A DNA stretch of 64,000 nucleotides, taken from Toxonevra muliebris. Lineage: Eukaryota > Arthropoda > Insecta > Diptera > Pallopteridae. The position numbers were made by a program, and so were the translations under genes. Location of the stretch: NCBI GenBank assembly GCA_963691655.1, contig OY829328.1, positions 34,987,890 through 35,051,889 on the forward strand, written 5' to 3'. Under the pieces are notes generated by a model, which searched no databases, had not been told where the DNA came from, and was given only the letters and a program-made list of their open reading frames with translations. The stretch's first letter is position 1, and every line of letters begins with the position of its first letter. Below are positions 27,001-42,000 of this stretch, one piece after another.

Positions 27001-30000
27001 TGCAAACATATTTCATTTATACCAAACAAACATTTATACCTATTTTATATGCTTGTTTATACCTACTGATAGTGAGACACTGTTTAGTTGCAGCCACTGT
27101 TTCAGTAATAAAATGTGGTCGCCATGGTGTGATATGCACTTTGCTGCTATGCAGGGTGCCTGAACACAATTAATAAATACAAATAGAAAATATAAACTTT
27201 TCTATACTCCCAATATATTTGACCAAAATATAAAAAAAATTTATGAAGAAGTGAGCATGGTCCTGGATGTATTTCTGTTAAATTAGAAAATATGTCGATT
27301 GAGAGATAAAACTCATTAACCTTTTCAGACATTCTTTCAATATATTGGACAAGAGCTTTTTTAGGTTTTAAGGTCATCTAACTTAACTGTCGTTTTAAAA
27401 TGTTTAACATTCAATATTTTCAAACAAAATTAAATCTTGCCTTTACAAAGTGTTTTTTGTCTAAATTTTTTGGTTTATATCAGCGTAGCGTCTACTTTCG
27501 CGAAGATATTATTGTGTTGTGATTATTTGTGAACTTAAGTGCTTCAGAAAAGTGCTCTTTTGTTAAGATAAGGTCCCAGAAAAATCAATAAATATTAAAA
27601 TAGTATTTGATGCTGCTAAAACGTGAAAAAGGAATTTTTGGTTTAGCCTTCAGGTACAAAAATCATTAGTCTCATATATTGGAAAAAATACTCAGTGAAT
27701 CTAAAGCTAGAAATGAGTTTTTCTCAATAAATATAGTCTTAAACTAAGAATCGTGATTTCTACACAAAATCCGAATCAAATTTAACGAAATCTGTACTTA
27801 GTGAATTTTACCACTGAACCGACGATTTTCTGTGCAACAATTTGACACTTTACAATATCAAATGTCGATTGGAGAACATTTTAAGGGTAATTCGTACTCA
27901 GATTATCTGTATCACGTCTGGGATCCCCGGTAGGGGCGCGGGCCAATATAAATCTTTTTTATTTTAATTTGTACATGTTTCAGAGCTAAGAGAAAGTTTT
28001 TTATCATGGAAGAAAGGAAAAAAATTACTTAGACAGTAACACTCCACCAACCCCCTTTTGGGACTTATATGAAAACTCTATTCGATATATGACTATACTG
28101 GGTAAACGAACGCGAAACCTATCATTAGTTTTTCTTAAAAATTTTTTCCTATCGAAAAGTAGTTGGCGTCACCGAAGGTCTAAATTACCCAGAATTAACC
28201 CTTGAAAAAAAACCTTTTTTTATATAATCCCTTTGTGCTGGATTAATTGTTGGAAAAAATTAATTGTCCGCAAAAAATATTCTCCATAAAAAAAATTCAA
28301 GTTATTGAAGGTCAAAACCACCTAAGTCTAGCTGTTTCCCAAAAATTAATTTGAAAGATTACAATTTTTTTGCCTTTATACTGCCTTAATACTGTATTTA
28401 CCGTTAAAAAAGCAACGAGCAGTCTTTGAGGAAAATAATTAATAGTTAGGGTCAACTACTTTTCGATGGGTAACATTTTTTACCCAAATCTAATTGTAGG
28501 TTTCGCGTTCGTTTACTCGGTATAGTCATATATCGAATAGAGGCTTCATATAACACCCAAAAGGGTTGTAAGAGGGCTAAGTGGATTGTTACTGTCTTAG
28601 TAATTTTTTCCTTTCTTCCATGATAAACAACTTACTCTTAACTGTGACACATTTACAAAGTAAATAAAAAAAAAAAATTATATTGGCCCCGCGCTTACCA
28701 AAATTATGGGTTTTGGACGTGATAGAGAAAATCTGAGTACAGGGTCAGATTCAGCGAATTACCTTTAAAAAGTTAGCCATTCGACATTTGAAATTTACTG
28801 TTGCACTGTGTTCTTACTAGGGTAAGGAATTTCATGCACTAAAAAATCGAAAATATGCGCATATAAAGCGCGGTTCACGCAAAATTGGCACGCAGGAAAG
28901 TTGCTGTATCTTTTTAACCAGAACACTCAGAATAACAAATAATGCATTAAATGATAAGTTTAATATTGTGTTTTGATACTATAATATTAAAAGATTTAAA
29001 TTTCTTTGTTGTGCAAAAAGTTCCGGGTATTCCTTTTAATGGACCCCATCAACCTTTGAACATCCGCTCTGGATACTTTTGCGGCTATTTGGTTCCATTT
29101 TACTAACATTGAATTCACATTTTTGACAATACCTGAATTTTTCTTCAACTTATATTTTGTAATAGCCCAGTACTTTTCGATCGGTCGAAGCTGGGGGCAA
29201 TTGGGTGGATTCATATATTTGGGAACTACATCTACTTTATTTGTCTGATACCAATCCATGGTTTCCTTAGAGTAGTGGCAACTGGCTAAATCAGGCCAAA
29301 ACTTTACTGGGGAATGGTGGTGACGAACAAATGGCAATAGTCGTTTCGAAAGGCACTCTTTGATGGAAATATCAGACGTCATAGAAGAGGATGTCACAAA
29401 TGCCCTGGATTTGAGACCACAGCTGCAAATAGCCTGCCACACCATTGCTTTCTTTGCAAATTTATCTATTTTTATGTACTTGAATTTTGAGGGTACACGA
29501 TTCGTTGCCATATAAAATTTTTGATCTGGAAGCTGTTTAAGATCAAATTTTACATATGATTCGTCATCCACAATAATGCATCCATTGAATTTGGTCAAAA
29601 CATTATTATAAAGAAGACGAGCACGTTTTTTGTCCAGCAAATTCTGTTTGTCTGTTCTATTTGGATATTTTATAGCACGATAGCACTTTAGCCCAGCTTT
29701 TATGCGTATTCGTCTAGCAGTACTTTTGCTGGTATTGAATTTTTTGGCACGATCACTATCCGATAGTCCGGGATTGCTTTTGATGGACCTCAAGATCTTT
29801 GCCTTTAGGTTGGTGGTTCCCGTTTTGTTCACAACTTTTTTAGCTCTTTCAACACTAAGAGTTTCTTTATATCGTTTTATAACCGTTCTTTTGGAGATAT
29901 TTAACACTTTCGCAATCTTTGAACCAGACCACGACGGATTTTCAATAAATTTGTTCACAATCAATTTTCTATTTGCAGCTCCATTGTGCACACAATCACC

Positions 30001-33000
30001 AACTTGCGATCAATTAATATGAAAAATTTATCAACTAACGGTAACGGTATTGTAAACAAATCCCAGTAAAAAATTTGTTGTTCTTATGACTAGGGGCGAC
30101 GTGGTGACCACAACAAATCGTGCCAATTTGGCGTGAACCGCGCTTTAATATGAACTTAAAGTTGAAAAATATGCAACTAAAACTGCAAAAAATGCACTAA
30201 AAACATCTAAAATATGTAATTAAAAACAAAAAAATATTTTGTTTTTGATCGCATATTTTCGGTAAAAAAAAACTAAAAATATTGCATGTAATTTAATAAA
30301 CAAAGGACGAACACAATTCAATTTAAAATATAAAATGAATTTATAAAAAGCAACAAAAAATGTAAAATGAACATAAAAAGTTTAACATAAATCGTAGTTA
30401 AGTAAATATGTAAATGATCATGAGATCAATCCTTATTTGTTTTGTTGGCGTAAACAATACAATTTTTTTGACGTTTTTAAATACAAATCTTTCCCGATTG
30501 GGTCTTAAGGATCACTCTACATCAACACTCGGACGATAGGAGCGTATTTGAAAGCACAAAATTTAATTATAGAATAGTTGTTTATAGAACAATTTTCTTC
30601 ATTAAACTCCAAATTTACATATCTTACCGGGATATCAATAGCATCATCTATGAAAAACCATAAGAAATGGTTTCTAAGGCGAACTTGATTTCTTTTAATA
30701 ATACGAATAATATATTTGTTCGATATAAGTTTTGTGCAGTGACGTTTCATGAGGAATGATTTCATTAATATATGTTCTCAAAAAACTTCTTAATTGTGGA
30801 TTGTAAAATACAATGGAATATCTGCTGAAATAAAAGCTTGGCATAAATCTAAACAAAATATTTTAAGCCCTACCGCTGCAGAGGTAGTAATCAAAGGCTG
30901 TATTGTTTTTTCTGAGCGCCGATCATTCAATTCTTTAAGTTTCTGGCTTTTCAAATGTTAGCCAACTTGAAATTTCTTTTCGCAGCTCACTAAAAGGTTA
31001 TCAAAATTATTAGAAAATTATAAATATGTAAATCAAAAAAAAAAAAAAAAGAAAGAAGTAAAATATGTGAAAACATGCATTTATTGTAAAATATGCACAG
31101 TTTCCCAAAAATATGCATGCAAAAATATGCATTTATTGTAAAATATGCAAAAATATACACTAACAATTGAATGCCATTTTAAAGGAAATTTCATGATTCG
31201 TAAAGATAACTTGACTATTTCACTTTTGAAATTCCCAGTAAAAACATGCATTTGCATGGAATTCCTTGCCCTAGTTATTACATTCAAGTAAGATAATCAA
31301 TGCAATTTAAAATGTCAGCTCATCTCTGATTTAATGTATTGTATAGAGCAACTACGTATTCTAGTAATAATAGTTTTGATCGTAAATATGAACTTCATGA
31401 ACTATTTAAATTGGGTTAATTCAAAATTAAAGTCATTTCAATAAGTAAGCACTGTTCAGAGAGAGAGAGAGAGAGAGAGAGACTGTTGTCTCAATCTATC
31501 TACAATTATCACAAGCACTACTGGAACAGAAGAATGGGTGAAATGTCGACGAACTTTTTAAACATTGAATTAAACTTTAATTAAACTTCGACATAACGAC
31601 ATAAAACGTTGTGGTGCTGGTGGTATAAGCATTTTGCGACACAGCAAAAAACAGAAATTATTCTACTATGTATGCGTAATACAAATACACTACACAGTAC
31701 TAAGTAAGTATAAATTCATATCTACATATGAAGAATGTAAAAGTTTAAATGAGAATATACTTCTGCATGTGTACATAACAGACAGACATATATGTACAAA
31801 TTCATAAATACATACTTATGTATATAGTGTTTATATTCATGTAAGGTACATAATCGTACTCTATTCTTTTATTCTGTGCTTAGGTATGTATACATGTCAT
31901 AAGAACAATAATTTAAAGTTGGGTGGTTGGAGAAGCTCAATGAGGTTTTTATTTCATAGAGAATACCGCAGGGTACTTACTGCTAGCTGTGCTGTCGAGG
32001 GGTTATAAATTCATATAAAGAGTTACAAACTCAGCGTTGAATAAATTGAAATATATGTATGTATTTCTACATATGAGTAAGGTGACATAAAAGTAAGAAA
32101 TTATGTATGTGAATATAGCGCAATTTTTGTATAATGCTCAGCTCACTGATTTTTATGGCTCGCATATTATTTAAACAATATTTAAATAGAGGATATTTAC
32201 ACATATGCAAACATACATACATATATACTTTTAAATATACTTAAATATTAATTACCTTTCTAATAATGTATTTCAAAGGAACTGTTGGAAAAATTTGTTT
32301 AATTGCCGATGCTAAATCGGTGAGAATTACATCAGCATTCTACAAAATATGAATTAAAAAGAAAAAAAACATTTGAATATTTGAATGAAGCATAAACATT
32401 TATTAAAGTATTTAAATATTTACCGAACTAAAATTCCCCGCATCTCCTGTCGTTGCAAATGAATATGGACGATCATTTGTGATGATTGAAAAATGTGTGG
32501 GTTTCTTGCTTTCTACCGCTTGTATATCCAAATAATGAAAATGGCATTCAATCTATTGAAAAGTATGTAGAATATAGACATATATAAAGAACATATGTAA
32601 GTATTGAAGTATTTAGACACTTACCTTTGTGGGCACCTTTGCAATGAGCATATAAATACGCACTGGCGTAAAAACCTGAAAATATAAAGAAAACACGATT
32701 TTAATACATCTTTATGTAATAAGAAAATTGGGAACTGACTTAGGCTTCAATCGAGTCAGGCTAAGATATACATAGATTGTAATATGAAAAATAAGGGTTG
32801 GCGAAGGTGCACATTTAAATAACAATTAAATACAAAAAAAGAAATATAAAAATTCAAGACATATAAATTCATAATCTTTTGCGGAGACTAGTGAGGACTG
32901 AAATTTTAAACCTTTCGACTGTGCCGTGTATCGAATACTGGCTTTCTACACAGCAGTTTTCGGTAAAGACTGTCTAGTCTAAATTTTAGTTCTACTTTAG

Positions 33001-36000
33001 TGGATATACAATTTTTAAACTTATGTATTTTCAACTTATTTCTAATTGACGTGGTTTACTGCTTACCTACAACGTACACGTTACGCATTCACAAAATCTG
33101 GCTTCAGCAAATAACTATTTACTATTTACTTTCATAGACATGGCGAGAGCAATACGAATTGGCATAAATTGTAGTAGCAGTAGGAAATTTTAAATCATAA
33201 TGACAGGCAACACAACAATAAGCGATTTCTTTTTAAGACAAACAAACTTTTCGTACATTTCGCTTGACTGCGCACTTGAAAGCACGCAATTTTTTTTTTG
33301 GGAATTTTTATTTTTGCGTAAAAAATTAAATTTAATTTCTAATTTGAAAATAAATTTTAAACACGTAAAATAATAAATAAATTTCAGCTCGGCAATAAAA
33401 ACATTTTCAAAAATGGCACCCAATTAATACACGCATATATTAAATTGTATTTGTTTGCATTATTGATTTGATTACATAGTTAGCTACTTTGAAATGCATC
33501 AAGAAAAGCACGAAAGAAAAGTGAAAAATTCAATTAAAATTAAAAGTAATCATCATTTTTATAGGAAGGCGTCAATGTAAATTTGCGCGCCCGCCTAAAA
33601 GCATGCTACACAAAGTGTAAGCATTGTATATACTACATATAATTAAAGGAAGGCAAATAGGGATTGTGTTGAAGTTGAAAGCGTCAACGTTCATTTAAAA
33701 TTCATAAGTTGTGTAAGGGTCGGGTCTCTTTAGCGCTACTCAAAAAGAAGAATACATAATTTAGAAAAAGCAGAGTGGGGGAGGATAAAAACGGGACATT
33801 TTAGTGAGAGTGACAAATTGTTTTACAAGATTTTAAGTAATACAATTTGCTCAAATTTTTAAAATATGTATTTGATAAATTTTTAATATACACTTAATGC
33901 TATAATTTGAGAAGTTATAAAATATGAATGAACTCTTAATAAACTAAATTTTTTAAACAAAATGTCATGATTTAAAGATATTTGTGTATTATCTTCATTG
34001 CTTTTATTGAACAACAGCCCATGGAGGACCGAGACCGAGCTTTTCGGGGAAAGGACCTACAGTTTTATGCCGAAAGGCGAAGTGAAAAGCTTTTTTTTAG
34101 CAAATTTATACTCTTGGAAGCTTGCCATTACCAGCCAAGTCCGTGATGCCGTATATACAAATTTGAGTTTTCTGTTTTTGATTTTTTACTCTGCCTAACT
34201 CGGGCATCCTGCGTAACAGTCTAACACAATGACCAATAGACTACGGCGACCATTGTGTATTATAGTACCTAAATATAAAATCTAGAGAGAAAATAAATTG
34301 ATATTTTCTGCCAGGCTGGCATTAAAGCTTTGAACTCATATTCAATTGGTGGTCTTACTAAAATTCGTATTTCAAATACACGTGCAAACGTACTTCACGT
34401 GTACATGCATATTGGGAAGCTCTAATATGTAACTCATATAACTTTAAAGACTTAATTAACCTAAGCAGAAATAGTTTAAGGATATTAGTGCTTTTACCTA
34501 CAGAGTATTACAAAATTGAAGAACACTGTAGCAAAGTTTAACTAACTACTATGTTTGCATGTATGCTTTCTCTAATGTAATGCTTTTAATAAATTAAAAA
34601 CCAAGTTAAAAACTGTATTGGAATTTGTATGAAATCGATATGAAGTGTTTCCTAAGCATATTTGCATGCAATTAACAAATCAAGTGTTAAATACCTTAAT
34701 CCTTACATACACACAAGTCTCAACAAATGACTTCAAAAATTAAAACTCTAAAGAAAGAGGGGAAGAAAAGTAATAATACTGAGGATATAATATTGTTTCA
34801 TTAAGCAGAAAACGAAGCCTGGTGTTAAATTTCGTATCAGCATATAAACAAACACAAGTAAATGTTAAAGGAGAAATATTTATAAGGATAATAGGAGGAC
34901 TTCATTGAATAAGCTAAAGTAAAACTAAAATGAAATTTAATTAAGTCTTCTTACACAAACAAGCACACATTTTAATTCAATTGTTTTTTTTTTACCTATA
35001 ATAAAAGAAAATGTCAAAGTTTCAACGATCTACTGCCTGTGACAAAAATAAAGTTTTAGTAGTTGTTTTTGTTCGTCAAATGAAGAAGACAAATAAGTAT
35101 GAATCGAAATTATCATCATTCATGCAGTAATATCCATTTACCCTCAAATTCTATTGTTTAAATGAAATTTGAAAGTTCTGGGAATACATTATTGTTATTA
35201 TCAAATACCTAATTTGATGAAAGTTAAAATGAATTTCTATTTTAATTTATAAGACAAAACTCAATAAAATTTTGAGATTTTTTTGATTATCAAAAATTTA
35301 CTATTTACCATATTCGGTTAAAATAGTTTATTCTTCATATAAATTATGCTCTCAAAATAATCGTTTACATCCAGTAATATTTGTAGAAGTTGTAGAGGTG
35401 AAGAAGTTATAAAGTCGATGGTTTTTTTCACGAGGAGTAAAAGCATTGAAAGCCAAAATCAGTGCGATACTTCCTCTCGCTAAACAACTCCTCTTGTCCA
35501 AAGGAAGGCTCCTCCCGGAACCACCATTTAGTATTTCGTCGGGAGGCCATCTAGAGCATTACTGCTCACTCGTTTTTTTTTCGGTCTGGTCAATTACCGT
35601 CCGCTGTCTGTGGGGTAGGGTCACTGATATCCTGGTTTCGCCAACTTCGATTAACCGTAACAATTATTATTGATCTGATAGCAGGGTAAAGAGTCGGCTG
35701 GAACAAGTGCAGGAGCAAGTTTCTATAGGCGTGAGTGGTCTCATTTCAGTATAAAGCAGTTTCGTATAAACGCAGGAGACGTCTGGATTTCCTTGGCGTT
35801 CATTCTTTTTTTGGGTTGCGCCTTATTTTGGTCACGCTTCCCACCTCTGTAGGGTATTTTAGTGGCCTCTTACGACAGGCATACCTTACCGCGGGAATAT
35901 TCTAGCCCTCTTCCTGCAGGGGCAAAACAATTAAAGTTACCTATTTTGGAGGCTGTATACATTGCTGTTGTTCAAACGCTTGTTGCGCTGCTCAATCGGG

Positions 36001-39000
36001 TACGTTTCATATTACGAACACGTTCAATGCGGCGAAGTGTAAGCATTATTATTGCTGCCGCTTTCTGGGCTGCGTGCCACTTATGGAGCGTGTGGCACAT
36101 GTGTGTGGTAATATTAGCCAATATGGGAGCGTCCCCAAAGGCTTTCCTTATCTTAGCACGTTCAAAATTGAAACGTGTCAGGCCGTTGGGGCAAACCGGT
36201 TCTTCGTCATACTTAATGCGGTGAAGTAACCACGTCCGCTAAGTAGTTGCGTCATGTGGAAATCAATTTCTCTATGCTGGCGGGTTATCCAGCTCTCAAT
36301 ATCTGGGATGAGATCAAATGTCCATCTTCTTGATCTTGATGGCAAATTTTCTGTATCGCTGTGAGTCCCTACGGTTTCCAATTCTCAATTCATGTTTTCT
36401 TATGAGTCTCAACTTGACAAAATATTGTTGCGATGAAGTGAGCAGTGATATCACTCTGAGTGAAAGTGATATAGACCGATCTCCTTTTCTCGTTACCTTT
36501 CATAACTTTTATATCAATTTTATAGAATTATGTAGGAAACGTAACGTAATTTATACTAAATGATTTTCGTGGAATTAACTGTTAATTACACAATTTTTCA
36601 AGCTGATTCTTGCTCCAATACAACGCTATAACAGAAAAATAATACAGCTCATATAAGCAGCAACTTAACTGATGATACAATTCAAATACGACATAGAATC
36701 ATATTTCATGGTACATAATATGGCTATTATGACTTTTTTATATTCATTCAGTTTAGTATCATCAATCGCAGCCAGCCATTGCAACTTGTTGTTTACTGTA
36801 TAACTATTATGTCTATCTCTCTGTCTATTGTATCTATAAATGTTCAATTGCACAATAATAACATCATCATCATCAGCAGCAACCAGCGCCACAAGTGCAG
36901 CAATTACTTTTCAGCAAGCAGCTGCTGGCGAAAGAATTTTCTTTTCTTTTATTTACAAAGAGCGAGTATTATTAATATCACATGACCGACCGACAGCTGC
37001 CACGCTGTGTCCTATCATGTTGGTTTTAAGCTGGAATATATCTATTTGAGAGCGAACGCTATTTGAAATAGCTCAACAATAATCATTTTTTTTTTTTTTG
37101 GTTTTTTGATAATTGTGAATTGTTTAATTTGATGGAGAGCTGTTGCTGACGGTGCAATCAACCAGCAGAAATATATAAGATTTAATACCAGCAGCAATTA
37201 ACACGAACTGGTGTATGTAATGAATGCTACTGAAAAAGAAAATGTATATATGAATATTGAAGAAAGGAGGGGAAATGTAGCACCAATTAGTAAAATAAAA
37301 GTACATAAAATTTCTGTTAATGAGAGACATTTATGAAATTTTTCACTTTGTCAGAGAGCTGAGTGTTATTAAAACGTGGTTTAACATTTTTAACCAGTAC
37401 ATTATGATACGGCATTATGATGTGATAATAAGCGTGTAAATTCTGGATAATAGTGCGGACCAGAGGGAATTTCAGGCAAATTTAGCATTTCGTTGCAATG
37501 CGTCTGAAGTGCGTCTGAAATGCAGAGTTTTGCCATACGAAAACTGTCAAATGAAATTTTGAATTTCAACGAAATACACTTTAAGTGGCGAAAGTAATTC
37601 AGCAACCTTAAATAGATGGTTGTAAAAACCAGAGCAAATATAATGAGATCTATTACATTTTTTAAACATTATGTATTTTGTTTCATAACAGTTGCTCTTG
37701 TAATATTTAACAAAAGCAAGAGTGAAAAAATAAAAGAATGGAGCCAGAGAGCAACTCATTGCTATTCCTCCAATTATTTATAACTATTTTCACAAAACAC
37801 ATACCAAAATTCTTCTTCTTCTCCAAACTTATAATCTGTCAAAAACGAAATTCGATTCTTAATAAAAGTCCTTTTTTGGCATGTGCCCACTTAAATTTGA
37901 AGTTCACTCTAGTGTGTTCGCACTATAAATGTATGTACATCCATGAACTCTTCATTCGAATATATGAGCAAAAAAAAAAATACCCCATTGCATTTTCTCC
38001 TTTTTCGTTACATTTTATACTAATCAACACGATAGGGAATGGCGGAATATTCATTGAAAAATTGCTCTTTCAGTTATTCAGATCAAATTAACACATATAA
38101 AGACATTCGTATGAAAATCCACCAAAAAACAATTTTGAAATTAAATTTTTAAGAGAGCTTTTAAGGGTGACATAAAAATCTATTGAACGAAAATCTTGAA
38201 ACAACTTTTTTGGAGGGGCTATCAAGGGTTAAAGCAAAACTGTTCGAATTTTTCGAGTAAAATATGTCTATTCGCGGAAAAAATTGTTTGAAAAAAAACA
38301 GGGTTCTTGAAATGAAAACACTAGTTATTTTCTATATAACACCTCGGGAGCTGCCTAGTTTAACATCCAATTAAAAGTTTTTGGTGAAAAATCAAAATCT
38401 TTCCTAGGCGCCACTCAGTAATCCCAAATACCGAAAAGCTGGCCAAAAGTAGAAAAGTTGATTCTAGCGAGGGTATATGGGTATTTTTTGGTCGCGGACC
38501 ACTTAGTGCAAAACTGCATCTATTCCCACGAAAGCCGGTATATGGGGGTTTTAAAGTTTGCTGATTACGAATACCAAATTTTTTTTAAGAAAAGTAAAAT
38601 ATTGCGTTTTAAAGAGCTGAACACTTAGTAAAATACATAACATGTAACATATTTAAGGTTTGCGCACGATGAAACTAGTGTATACGTTTTTACTCATAGT
38701 GTTTTCCTAGATCAAATTTAAAATTTAAACATGTCTAAGCTCTCATGTCAAATTTTAAGATCATTCGATACTTTTTGGCTTAAAAATGAGCAGCGAAATA
38801 GATGTGCGTGAAAAATTATTAGACTGCGCAATGAAAATCCAATTTGAGTTTCAAAGCAATTGCTCGAAAAGCACGGGTTTCGCGAAATACCGTTTCGTGT
38901 GTTATTAAAGTATAAAATGAACGCCAGACCATTAATAGGAAGCAATGAAGTGGCAAAAGAAGGGGTTTAATAACCCTGCTATGACCAAGAAGGTAATAGT

Positions 39001-42000
39001 TTTTTGAAAAAACAAAAAAACCAATGCAGGAAAGAGGATGAAAAACTAGGCTGCTCTGAAACTTTTGTTAGAAAAGTTAAAAGAGAGGAAGGGCTGAAGT
39101 CATACAAGGTCCAAAAAGTTACAGACAGAAATTCGAAGAACAGCGAGCCAAAATATTGCACCGTGGTTTCATAAGGAATTTCGATTGCTGCATTATGGAC
39201 GATGAGACTTATATACTGGGTGACTTTTCACTGCTTCCAGGTGTGGATTTTTTTGTTCCAGATCGTATAGGAAATGTGCAGGAGCAGTATAAGACCCAGA
39301 AGAAGTCTAAATTTCCCAAGAAGTTTTTGGTGTGGTAGGCAATCTGTAGCTGTGATAGACGAAGCAGTTCATTTGTAACAACTGAGACAATCAACACCGA
39401 TATATATATCCGGGAGTGTCTGCAAAAAAGACTTTTGCCATTCATAAAGTACCATGCAGTTTCTGCTTTCTGTTAGCCTTATTTGGCTGCATGCCATTAC
39501 ACTAAAGCAGCAGTTGAATGGTAAGAAAAGAATAACACGGTGCGACAGTATAAAATACCTGAGAAGATACTTTTCTTGTAGGTCTTGTTGAGTAAAACAA
39601 GAGTCTGTATGTGAAATTTGCCTAACACCACCAAAATCTTGATTTACCGTTAAAAACCCGATTAATAGGAGGCATTTCGGAAAAAGTCAAACTTTTTATT
39701 TAAAGTTAATAACAAAAAATATTTTGTTGATGAATAAAAACATTAATGAGATTTCTGTTAATATTACGTTTTTTTCTGTTTAATATATATGTTAACTAGT
39801 TCAGAAGTAATTTGAGTTTATTTGTGCACTAGTTTCAATAACATGCTTATTAAGTTTGAAAAATCACAAATGTAAGTAATTAATTAATTACGGCTGATTT
39901 TATCGTTAGTTTTGAGTTTTTGCTGTTATGTTTCTAACATTGTAGATTTAACGATTGGACTCCTCAGCTTGATGTTGTTACTTGCACATCGCTAAATCAA
40001 ATGCCATTTCATTTTTGTGGGTATTTGATTACCATATGTTCACCGTAGCTCATAACTGTGGCTTGGATACGACTTGCAAATTTGAATAGCGTTTGAGATC
40101 GGCTTTGTTTACACTGAGCGTAAACAATTTGCAATGCCATTAATGATATTATAGGTGTATATGTATATTATTCAATATTGTTTATTTTATCACATGTTAC
40201 ATGATTTAATATTTAACTTAAGGGGGCATGTCCATTGCTCGAATGCAAAATTGTTTTATTTTTTTCTCATAAAAAGGTTCCTTATAGTGTCTAGAATACG
40301 TATCTAAAATTTTATCTAAAAAAATATGGTTTTAGAAATATACGTATTGATATAAGTGCGAATATTATGAGTGCTATATGAATTTTATAGTCCCGCGACA
40401 GCTGCACTATTTTTAAACCCATTTTTCTCGAAATATACTTTGTAAAATTGGCGGGTATTCTATTCTATCCTATCTTACATAAAGTTTTGTGTATTTTTAG
40501 ATTTTTATTGATTTTTTTGTTTTGGGGCACCCGGAGGACTATAGCACACGCCGATTAAAAAGGCGATTTTTTTGGACGTCATCTACAGGAAAACTAGAGA
40601 ACCAAATTAAAAACTAAATATAAAAAAAAATTTAAAGATAATTGGATGTATTATAAAATAAAAAAATTTCAAGTCTCTATCTATCGTTTTTTTATACAAT
40701 TTAGTTTTAGTTGTTTTCTGTAGAGCAATGAGCATGCCCCCTTAAGAGGTCTTCAACTGTGACGGTCATTTTTCAAAAGAGTTTTCACAATTTAATTCCA
40801 AGCTAACGATTCAATATTTTGTAATGCGTTTTTTTGGTAATTGTTTATTGCCTTAAACTACAATAAAAAATGTTTTTCCATGAGGAAATATTCTAAGCTT
40901 GTGCAGGTAAAGATATGCCTCCAAAAAAAAAAAAAAAACACATGATTCAATGGTGACCACGATATCTCAAGTCTCAAGTATTTGAAATAAAAATATTATA
41001 TTAATCTGTAGGACTTTGGTTATCCGGTGAACTAGAAAACTAAAATGGAGGTTTTATATTGACAATTTAAAAAATATAACTAATTAAACGTTCCAGCAAT
41101 GACACACATTTGGACAAATTCGTGAAAAACGTGGCCCCCGTTTTGAAAAATATGATTTCGAGAAAAATGCGTTAAAACTTTAAAATATGTGAATTTCACT
41201 ACTCTGGAGTCTAGTAGTAGATAATCTCTTAGAATCACGCTGGATAAGGATACGCTGATTGCAAAGTGGTGTAGAGACTTAGGGCTAAACGTTAATTCCA
41301 AGAAAACTAACAGAGTGGTGTTTACCAAAAGAAGAAACAAGGACAATTTAAAATTACCTACACTTTTTGGGAAAACCAGTAACTTCTCGAAAGAAGTAAA
41401 ATATATTGCTCCCAATGTGGATATATACTGCTATAGTTAGACCTATAATTACCTATGCTGCACCAATATGGTGGAGTAAGGCAAAACAAAAAAACAGCGC
41501 AAGCCAAGCTCAATAAACTTCAAAGACTAGCTAGCGTCTATGTTACAGTAGCAATGCGAACAACGCCCTCCACGGCACTGCAACCATTGCTAAACGTTCC
41601 ACCACTTCACTCATTCGTCAAGAAAGCTCTATAGTTTTCGTGTAAGCTCATCTCTGCATCAGAAAGAGCGGTGGGTAAAAACATTCATCCGAAGTTATTT
41701 AAAGAAATTAACAAGATTGAAGATTTTAGTATCTTTACTACCGACAAATGTCTTCCGCGTTACTACTTCTACCACAACTTCACGGTCACATTTCTTGATA
41801 GAAATAACTGAGAACTGACGAGACCAAAGCTTTCAAGGGACTATCATGTATGGTATACAGAAACGATGGAGTTGGGGTAGGAGTGCATGGGATTAGACCA
41901 AAAAAACCCATTTATGCATGTTTGACAGTGAAATTCTACACTGAAAACCCAAGCCCCAATAAAATCACTCTTTACTACTCATTATTTTTTACCTCATTAA

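Larger units (their letters stand above)
22939..27829. other. CARMIL intron 5, upstream part of the repeat cluster
   Basis: Holds a dispersed repeat (23262-23480), two hairpins (25142-25161, 25781-25858) and simple sequence. Short open frames here have no protein-like features. Confidence 0.5.

Noticed and set aside
30517..30765. 82-codon minus-strand frame considered as a hAT transposase piece
   Set aside because: Only a vague resemblance ([16 protein letters not shown]); no second conserved block nearby.
36840..37049. Plus-strand frame with Ser/Ala-rich start
   Set aside because: Produced by CATCATCATCAGCAGC simple sequence; no further support.
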